Source: an uncultured Clostridia bacterium
GTDB taxonomy: Bacteria > Bacillota > Clostridia > TANB77 > CAG-508
NCBI GenBank assembly: GCA_947584125.1
Contig: CANPWI010000009.1
Span: 1 to 21,507 of the forward strand
Reading direction: 5' to 3'
DNA length: 21,507 bases
Made by a program: the position numbers and the translations under genes. Positions 15,782 to 21,507 of this stretch are shown here, piece by piece; within the stretch, counting starts at the first letter, position 1, and each line of letters starts with the position of its first letter. A model generated the notes under the pieces. The model was given only the letters and a program-made list of their open reading frames with translations, ran no database searches and was not told the DNA's origin.

Positions 15782-17767
15782 TTAAAATTCAATTTGTTCA
15801 ATGTCATCTTCTGTTTTTTTCTTTCTTCCTCTTTTTTTAGGTTTACTCATTTCTTTTAATTCTTCCATTAGTCCGTTATATGTTTTTTTCTGTTTTCCCC
15901 AATTTTCTTCAATGAATTTATCAAATGCTTCTAAGTCTGCTTCTTCCATGTTCATTCTCATTTCGTCTATGTTATGTTTTGAAATTGGATTTGTTATAAC
16001 ATAAGTTCCATCAACATATTCTAATATATTTACATATTTGAATGTTTCTCTGTTTGTAACTTTTGTAAAATAGTGTGCTGCGTTGTCAAAAAATTTGTCC
16101 ATTTTTCCTTCAAGTGTTTTTTCATTTCTGTGGTCAAATGTATATTCGTTTATATTTTCAACTGGTATACATTCTGTTATTCTTTCTACATATCTTTTTC
16201 CTCTAAAGTCTTTTGCTAAGTGTATATCAAAGTTAAGTACTTGTACAACTTGTTCTTCTGCTGTTTTTTCATTTTTGAAAACTCCAGTTCTAAGCATTGA
16301 GTTTCTAAGTGCTGTTACTAAGTTTGGAAATGTTTTTGCGTGGTGAGTAAATAATGTAAATTTAGATGCAACTTGTGCTGCTTGTATCATCCAAGATGCT
16401 ACGGGGTCTGTTGCAACCTCACCGATTATATTAACAGAACCGTCAGTTTTCTTTTGAACATCAAGTCCTTCTTGTCCTGATATTGTTTCTGTTTCTCTAA
16501 ATGTAAGTATATTTCTTGTTGGGTATATTTTTCTTAAGTGTAACTCGAACGCTGTTTCTTGAACCCTTATGTTCATTGTTTCATATATATTTTCAATCAT
16601 TCCCATAAGCATTGTTGTTTTACCACAACCTTGCTCTCCTGTGATTGATATAATTCTTGCACCTTTTACAAGATATTTTAATAATTCTATAGATTTGTCT
16701 GAACCTTCTTCTCCTTTGAACCATTGTTCGAGTGTAGAACGCTTAACATCAAACTTTCTTACAAAGAATGCCCATGTTTCTGAAAATGATGGTCTAACAA
16801 CAACAACACGAGAACCGTCTTTCATTTCATTAATTTTGTAACCATTTGTATCTGATAATTGTCCTGGATTATTGTATTTATATATGTTTTGACATACTCT
16901 TTTTAATTCACTTTCTGTTCCAAATGAAAGGAATGCTAAACGAATTGATTTACCTCTAAAGAAAATCCATATACTATCACAAGCTCTTGGAACTTTGCTT
17001 TCCATTACCTGGTCAAGATAATCTCCATCTGTTTGTGCAACTTGGCTTAAGAATGATTCGGGAAGTCCTGATACACCACCAGATACACCATCTATGTTCA
17101 TATCTCTAACTTCATCTATACTAGAATATCCTTTATAATGTTGATATATTCTTTGTACTATAACATTTAATTTGTCTTGGAAAGTTAATACTAATGCTTC
17201 TTTTTCAAATATGTCGCTTATTTCATCTCCTGTTATTACATAAGCTGGTTTTGTTTGTCCTTGTATGTATTTTAAAGTGTCTAAATTATATTTTTTAATT
17301 AGTTCAGTTAGTGCTTCATATCCAAATTGTTTTTTATAATGATATATTAATATGTCAAATTTATCTTGGTCTGTAAGTAATGATGGTACATCAAATGGTA
17401 TTGCTTTTGATATGTTTGTTTCGTCTACTCCATATTCTTTTGAAAGTAAATCATATATTAATTCTTTTACATATTTTTTATCATTTACATCACCATATGT
17501 ACAACCTTTTAATGCCTTTTTTAATTCGTATTTTTTATTCTTTCTTCTTTTTAATTCTTCTTCTGAAAGACCAATATCATATAAATTTACTTTTGTTATT
17601 TCGTTTAATCTTTTCTTAACAAATTCTGTCATTTTATTTAATGTAAATGTTTTATCGTCTATTTCTATTTGATCTTCAACTTTTGCATTTTTCTTATTAT
17701 TAATTAGTTTTATAACAACAAAAGCTGCAATAAACACTACTAATATAATTAAAATAAAGTTTAACAT
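15782..17767 (-). CDS. Divergent TadA/CpaF-like pilus ATPase with an N-terminal membrane anchor
   Basis: A 661-residue protein of the secretion-ATPase superfamily. The Walker A motif is GEQGCGKT (377-384). A downstream VNIIGEVATDPVASWMIQAA and FTLFTHHAKT (about 445-480) take the place of the usual VGEVRGxE...Q...TIHA segments of TadA/CpaF. The Glu and the final HA are kept, but the Arg-Gly is lost. An N-terminal domain (about 120-330) contains a weak counterpart of the TadA N-domain (SIDEVRDMNIDGV). Residues 3-20 are strongly hydrophobic, a membrane anchor not usual in these cytosolic ATPases. The C-terminus is basic (KPKKRGRKKK). It should form a hexameric motor driving assembly of the pilin-like proteins. 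AAAAGGAGG precedes the ATG. Confidence 0.82.
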   Translation of the reverse strand: MLNFILIILVVFIAAFVVIKLINNKKNAKVEDQIEIDDKTFTLNKMTEFVKKRLNEITKVNLYDIGLSEEELKRRKNKKYELKKALKGCTYGDVNDKKYVKELIYDLLSKEYGVDETNISKAIPFDVPSLLTDQDKFDILIYHYKKQFGYEALTELIKKYNLDTLKYIQGQTKPAYVITGDEISDIFEKEALVLTFQDKLNVIVQRIYQHYKGYSSIDEVRDMNIDGVSGGVSGLPESFLSQVAQTDGDYLDQVMESKVPRACDSIWIFFRGKSIRLAFLSFGTESELKRVCQNIYKYNNPGQLSDTNGYKINEMKDGSRVVVVRPSFSETWAFFVRKFDVKRSTLEQWFKGEEGSDKSIELLKYLVKGARIISITGEQGCGKTTMLMGMIENIYETMNIRVQETAFELHLRKIYPTRNILTFRETETISGQEGLDVQKKTDGSVNIIGEVATDPVASWMIQAAQVASKFTLFTHHAKTFPNLVTALRNSMLRTGVFKNEKTAEEQVVQVLNFDIHLAKDFRGKRYVERITECIPVENINEYTFDHRNEKTLEGKMDKFFDNAAHYFTKVTNRETFKYVNILEYVDGTYVITNPISKHNIDEMRMNMEEADLEAFDKFIEENWGKQKKTYNGLMEELKEMSKPKKRGRKKKTEDDIEQIEF

Positions 17768-17785
17768 TTAGGATTTCCTCCTTTT

Positions 17786-18628
17786 CTAAATTCTCATTCG
17801 TAACTCTTGAAGTTTGTATATAATTCCATCTGTTGCCCTTTTTATTTCTTCCATAAAAGCTCCATTTTTGTCTGATGGATCTATTGTTCTCATTTTTAAA
17901 AAATACTCTGCAACTGTTCCTTCTTCACATGCCTCAAAAAAAGCGGTATTATAAGGTACTGTAAATACATCTCTTTTTTGTCCTAAGTATCTTGTTATAT
18001 TTCTAGCATTATATTTTGAATATTTATCAAATCTATTAACAACAGCTAGTACATTTTTTCCATTTAATAATGGTTCTTCTTCTCTTAGTTTTATATATTC
18101 ATCTAATCTTCTTATTTTTTGTTCAAAATTAACAATAATTACATCTGACATTTGTAGTTTTTCTTTTGTAAATTCAGAATCTAGTCCTTTCCATAAGTCT
18201 ACAAAAATTAAGTCGTAATATCTATTTGCTGTTGTAATTACATCTTTATAAGAATCTATTATTCTTCTTTCTTGTTGTTTATCTTCTATATTTTTAGGTG
18301 AAAATAATATTTCTAATCTATCTTTAAACACAATTTTTGTATAATCACGAATCATTTCTGGTGTAAGTCTGTTGCTTGATACCATTTTTGCTAATCCTTC
18401 GATTCCGACATCTATTCCTGAGTTTGCATGTTTTAAAATGCTTTTTAGCATTAATGAATTACTTTGCATACCACCATAAGCTACTTCTAATGTCTCATCT
18501 TCAAGTTGCGTTGTTAAAAGCAATACTTTACGATTGTGTTCCATTGCCATATAGGTTGCAATAGCTATTGTTGACATTGTTTGTCCTGTTTGTTTTTTAC
18601 TATTACTCCAAAAACTTATAATTGCCAT
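17786..18628 (-). CDS. CpaE/MinD-like P-loop protein lacking the P-loop lysine
   Basis: A 280-residue soluble protein of the SIMIBI (ParA/MinD/CpaE) fold, with N-terminal strand AIISFWSNSKK, RKVLLLTTQLEDETLEVAYGG after the P-loop, RYYDLIFVDLWKG and MSDVIIVNFEQKIRRL. The P-loop reads KKQTGQT (11-17). The signature lysine of the deviant Walker A is present at residue 11, but the lysine that contacts the phosphates is glutamine (Gln16). Alone it may be a weak ATPase or none. In Tad systems CpaE/TadZ positions the apparatus at the pole. It starts 1 bp after the stop of the preceding SIMIBI gene, which implies tight coupling. Confidence 0.78.
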   Translation of the reverse strand: MAIISFWSNSKKQTGQTMSTIAIATYMAMEHNRKVLLLTTQLEDETLEVAYGGMQSNSLMLKSILKHANSGIDVGIEGLAKMVSSNRLTPEMIRDYTKIVFKDRLEILFSPKNIEDKQQERRIIDSYKDVITTANRYYDLIFVDLWKGLDSEFTKEKLQMSDVIIVNFEQKIRRLDEYIKLREEEPLLNGKNVLAVVNRFDKYSKYNARNITRYLGQKRDVFTVPYNTAFFEACEEGTVAEYFLKMRTIDPSDKNGAFMEEIKRATDGIIYKLQELRMRI

Positions 18629-18629
18629 T

Positions 18630-19325
18630 TTATCCTTCCCTTTCTATTATCTTAAATGCCCTTTTTATGTTATTAATGTTTATTCCTGTCATTCCTTCTA
18701 CCATATATATTAAAGATTCTTTATACTGTTCACTTAGATTTTTTAATTTTATTCTTGAAATTATTTGATTTTCTATTATTACGCTTTGATCTCCTGTTTC
18801 AAGCGGGAAACATATTTTATGTTCTCCCCATATTATTTTACTACCTAATGATAAAAAGTCTAAATATTCATTTTCTTCTTTTAACATTTCTTTTGAAAAT
18901 AATACTTTAGTAAGTTGTATTGGATTTTTAATTTCACTTAATATTTCCAATCCTCTTTTTAGAGAGTACATATCAAATGCTGTTACAAAATAGTTTTTCT
19001 CATTAGTTCCTATTTGAAATCTTTCTATATTTTCCTGTGAATCTATATCTATAAGTGCATAATCATATTGTAAAGCTTGAGCATCCATTTCTCCTATATA
19101 TTTTCTTATATCTAAAAAATTATTAAATCCAACTGCTACATCTATTCTTTCAAATTCGGTAATATAGCTCTTTGTAGGATTAATTACTGGAACTGTATAT
19201 CTAGTTTTTTGTGTAATTGTTGAGTCAACTATTAGTACTTTTTGTTTTAATGTTGTTAGTATTTTGGCTATATATATAATTAAATCTGTTTTGTCATAAG
19301 CACCTATAAATCCTATTGTTTTCAT
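18630..19325 (-). CDS. Second MinD-like P-loop protein with a degenerate Walker A
   Basis: A 231-residue soluble protein. It starts MKTIGFIGAYDKTDLIIYIA and continues with QKVLIVDSTITQKTRYTVP and LQYDYALIDIDSQENIERF, the strand order of ParA/MinD-type NTPases. The P-loop has Lys12-Thr13, but Asp11 replaces the glycine before it and there is no signature lysine. That is the opposite pattern to the next gene. A weak AAAGGG is the only Shine-Dalgarno signal. It lies 65 bp after the cpaB-like gene, behind a hairpin, and 1 bp before the CpaE-like gene. The assignment rests on fold pattern and context, and the exact function is unknown. Confidence 0.65.
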   Translation of the reverse strand: MKTIGFIGAYDKTDLIIYIAKILTTLKQKVLIVDSTITQKTRYTVPVINPTKSYITEFERIDVAVGFNNFLDIRKYIGEMDAQALQYDYALIDIDSQENIERFQIGTNEKNYFVTAFDMYSLKRGLEILSEIKNPIQLTKVLFSKEMLKEENEYLDFLSLGSKIIWGEHKICFPLETGDQSVIIENQIISRIKLKNLSEQYKESLIYMVEGMTGININNIKRAFKIIEREG

Positions 19326-19347
19326 CTTTTCTTACCCTTTCTTTTTA

Positions 19348-19377
19348 AATAGGGCCAGGCTTTAACCAGACCCTATT
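19348..19377 (-). other. Intra-operon hairpin between the cpaB-like gene and the P-loop genes
   Basis: A 12-nt arm pairs with its partner (19348-19359 with 19366-19377) with one mismatch and G-U pairs, around a 6-nt loop. It is unusually GC-rich for this window. Only TTT then A-rich sequence follows on the coding strand, so full termination is unlikely. It could be a partial terminator or a 3'-end stabiliser of the upstream message. Confidence 0.5.
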
Positions 19378-19390
19378 ATTTAACAATATA

Positions 19391-20278
19391 TTAGTTTGTA
19401 GCATTTAAACTATCAAAATATTGTGCTCTCGCATTTTGTAATTTGGTTTTTTCATCTGAAACACCTTTTTCAACATTTTCTGTTGCATTTTCTGAATAAT
19501 TTCCTACTTGAGCATTTATTATTCTTTCTCTTAAACTCTTTAATGCTTCTGTATATCTGTTTGATAGTGAACTTAGGTTTCCATTTGCTCTTTCTTGTTC
19601 AACTATTGATAAAACCTCACCATTTGGAATGTAAGTAGATATTAATGCATCTTGCATTCCAGCTTCTACATATTCTACAGCATATAATTTAGCTCCTGTC
19701 ATTATGTATGATTCTACTATTGCATTTGTCATAATTAATGTTTCTTCTTCAGTCATATTTAACCAAACTGTATCCGCATTTGCATCTATAACTCTTTTCT
19801 TAGATACAACTATGTAATCTTGCCCATTTGGTAGTGTAAGTCTTATATCTATATAAGAATCTGGCTCAAGTTGTGTTGGAAGTGTAATCATATTATATTC
19901 TTGAACTCTTACATCTTTTCCAAGTTCTTCTCCACTTTGTATTAAAACGCTTGCTGATAGTATTGTTCCTGCTGATAAATCAACTTTTGCAATAGTATCT
20001 TCTGTTAAATCTGTAGCTGATATATAGTCTTTTGGAATTGCAAGTGATGATATTTGCATTGTTGTACAATCTCCTATAGTTACTGGTTTACCAGATTCTA
20101 TATTGCTTTTTAATATATAAACTGTTTTATATGTTGCCTCTAATTCAGCTTGTTCCTTCTTTACTGTAACTAATTGATAGGCTAAAAATGCAGCTATCGC
20201 ACCTATAATTAGTGTTGCTACTATAAAACCTATTAAAAATGAATTTCTTGCTTTTCTTTGCATTGGATTTGTTGCCAT
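19391..20278 (-). CDS. CpaB/RcpC-like pilus assembly protein with SAF domain
   Basis: A 295-residue protein anchored by an N-terminal helix (about 14-36, FLIGFIVATLIIGAIAAFLA). A SAF-type domain (about 45-110) follows, with VYILKSNIESGKPVTIGDCT and AKVDLSAGTILSASVL, typical of CpaB/RcpC. A second beta-rich region (about 120-215) contains TLPTQLEPDSYIDIRLT and DYIVVSKKRVIDANADTVWLN. The C-terminus (about 230-295) is helical and probably coiled-coil. In Tad systems CpaB proteins are extracytoplasmic assembly factors. Without an outer membrane this one may bind the cell wall, which is inference. GGGAGG precedes the ATG. It is the first gene of the locus. Confidence 0.85.
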   Translation of the reverse strand: MATNPMQRKARNSFLIGFIVATLIIGAIAAFLAYQLVTVKKEQAELEATYKTVYILKSNIESGKPVTIGDCTTMQISSLAIPKDYISATDLTEDTIAKVDLSAGTILSASVLIQSGEELGKDVRVQEYNMITLPTQLEPDSYIDIRLTLPNGQDYIVVSKKRVIDANADTVWLNMTEEETLIMTNAIVESYIMTGAKLYAVEYVEAGMQDALISTYIPNGEVLSIVEQERANGNLSSLSNRYTEALKSLRERIINAQVGNYSENATENVEKGVSDEKTKLQNARAQYFDSLNATN

Positions 20279-20317
20279 TACAAATTCCTCCCTTTTTTAC
20301 TTTTATCACTTAATATT

Positions 20318-20346
20318 ATTTTACAACAAAAAGGGAAAGATTTCAA
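20318..20346 (-). promoter_or_regulatory. Promoter of the pilus locus, overlapping a terminator
   Basis: On the minus strand TTGAAA (20341-20346) and TAAAAT (20318-20323) are 17 bp apart. The -35 box lies in the loop of the terminator hairpin of the upstream HAD gene. The predicted start lies about 30 nt before the cpaB-like gene. Confidence 0.6.
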
Positions 20347-20360
20347 CCTCTTTCCCTTTT
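20329..20360 (-). terminator. Intrinsic terminator of the HAD-family gene
   Basis: On the minus strand a perfect 12-bp stem (20349-20360 with 20329-20340) with an 8-nt loop is followed by a short T-run. It lies about 85 bp after the HAD gene stop. Confidence 0.8.
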
Positions 20361-20444
20361 ATGTAACAAAAAATTCATTAAATTGTAATATTTTTGTAAT
20401 ATTTGTTTTAGTGCTTAGAAATAAGCGGTTTTAAAAAGATATTT

Positions 20445-21323
20445 TTATTTTAAAATGTATTTTTCAAAACCTTCTGCTACACCATTTGAATTATTATCGC
20501 TAACAAAAACATCTCCAATTTTGTTTGCTTCTAAATAACTTCCACCCATAGCAATTCCAAGTCCAGCATTTTCAACCATTTCTTTATCATTAACATTATC
20601 TCCTATTGCTACAACTTCATCTTTTGATATTCCTAGTTTATTAATTAGAAACTCTATTGCATTCCATTTGTTTGCATCTTTTTTACTTATTTCTGTGTAA
20701 AAATATGTTATATTATATTCTTCTGTTCCTTGTTTTATAACTTTTCTAGACATATGTGCAACATCTAATACTTCTACCCCTAAGATTTTCTTTAATTTAT
20801 TTTCTAGAATTCTATTAAATATTATTTTGTCGTTATCACATATTGTAATTTTTAAAATTGGTGATGTATTAACTTCATCTATATATTTATACATATTTTC
20901 TACAATGTTTATTGTTGTTCTTTTTTCTGGTATTCTTTTGCTATTTTCATAATGATAATACAATACATTGTAATTTAATGATTTTGCAATAATTGATTTA
21001 TCTGTATATATGTTATAATATATGCTATTTTCTTCGCAAATTTTTATTATGTCTAATACTTTTTCCTTTTCTAAAAATTTATCGTATATAATTTCATCTT
21101 TTTTTGTATCATAAACCATTGTACCATTTCCGGCTATAATATAATTATTTGCTCCTAGTTCTTCACAAATAGGCTTTATTGATAATGGCATTCTTCCAGA
21201 GGCAATTACTATTTCTATATTTTTATTTATAGCATCTTTTATTTTTTCTTTATTTTCTTTTGAAACTTCTCCATAAGAATTCAATAGCGTTCCATCTAGG
21301 TCTATTGCAACCATTTTATACAT
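20445..21323 (-). CDS. Cof-type HAD-IIB family hydrolase
   Basis: A 292-residue cytosolic phosphatase of the Cof/YidA-like HAD group with a C2 cap. It has motif I DLDGTLL with the nucleophile and acid/base aspartates (Asp8, Asp10), motif II ASGR (about 41-44), the motif III lysine in SKKDANKW, and motif IV GDNVNDKEM. Substrates in this family are sugar phosphates, FMN and similar compounds, and cannot be assigned here. AAAGGAAG lies about 8 nt before the ATG. It has its own promoter and terminator, so it is probably not part of the pilus locus functionally. Confidence 0.93.
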   Translation of the reverse strand: MYKMVAIDLDGTLLNSYGEVSKENKEKIKDAINKNIEIVIASGRMPLSIKPICEELGANNYIIAGNGTMVYDTKKDEIIYDKFLEKEKVLDIIKICEENSIYYNIYTDKSIIAKSLNYNVLYYHYENSKRIPEKRTTINIVENMYKYIDEVNTSPILKITICDNDKIIFNRILENKLKKILGVEVLDVAHMSRKVIKQGTEEYNITYFYTEISKKDANKWNAIEFLINKLGISKDEVVAIGDNVNDKEMVENAGLGIAMGGSYLEANKIGDVFVSDNNSNGVAEGFEKYILK

Positions 21324-21373
21324 TTGTGTTCTTCCTTTCTTTGTATTTATCTATTTTATTTTTTATATTTTAG

Positions 21374-21402
21374 ATTATATTTCTTTAATTTTTTGTTGTC
21401 AA
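21374..21402 (-). promoter_or_regulatory. Sigma-A-type promoter of the HAD-family gene
   Basis: On the minus strand TTGACA (21397-21402) and TATAAT (21374-21379) are exactly 17 bp apart, with perfect boxes. The leader is about 45 nt. The remaining 105 bp to the window end shows no gene, only a short inverted repeat (TTAATT/AATTAA, 21460-21473). Confidence 0.85.
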
Positions 21403-21507
21403 TAATTTTACATTTTTAAATTTATTTTATATTGTAGGTTTGTCAAACATATGTCACACTTAATTGAAATTAATACTATTTGAAGTACCTATTCATATGA
21501 CTGCTAT

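Noticed and set aside
21403..21507. Promoter or gene start at the right edge on the plus strand
   Set aside because: Only AT-rich sequence and a short inverted repeat are visible. No box pair or open frame can be supported.

Overview
The window is very AT-rich. It carries spoIVB, a protease specific to endospore formers, next to typical Firmicutes genes: rpsJ-rplC at the head of the S10 operon, ysxC, a DUF4364 gene, cdd, topB and an hlyIII-type gene. This points to a low-GC, spore-forming member of the Clostridia, probably a gut or anaerobic lineage. I cannot name the genus from sequence alone.

Layout. (1) 1-1171, minus strand: the start of the S10 ribosomal-protein operon (partial rplC, rpsJ), with a perfect sigma-A-type promoter and a structured leader of about 280 nt. 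(2) 1271-4261, plus strand: a compact operon serS-ysxC-DUF4364-cdd, closed by a bidirectional terminator. serS is broken by an in-frame TAA, created by a 6-bp tandem duplication just upstream of motif 3. Removing one copy restores the expected protein. (3) 4260-8224, minus strand: topB, an hlyIII/PAQR membrane protein with its own promoter, and spoIVB. (4) 8291-20346, minus strand: a locus of about 12 kb that looks like a very divergent Tad/type IVc pilus system. In transcription order it encodes a CpaB-like SAF protein, two consecutive MinD/CpaE-like P-loop proteins with complementary defects in their nucleotide-binding motifs, a membrane-anchored TadA/CpaF-like ATPase, a single protein that appears to fuse the TadB- and TadC-like platform subunits, and seven small or medium membrane-anchored proteins. 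Four of the seven start with the shared motif MENA(S/T)-x-AL. These are the presumed pilins and pseudopilins. (5) 20349-21402, minus strand: a Cof-type HAD phosphatase with its own consensus promoter and terminator.

How the pilus genes would work together (inference): the ATPase powers the platform protein, which extrudes pilin-like subunits from the membrane. The CpaB-like and MinD/CpaE-like proteins would localise or assemble the machine. There is no secretin, as expected for a Gram-positive cell. There is also no prepilin peptidase in the window, and the MENASKAL proteins have no recognisable prepilin cleavage site, so the subunits may be used uncleaved. This locus is the most likely undescribed system here.
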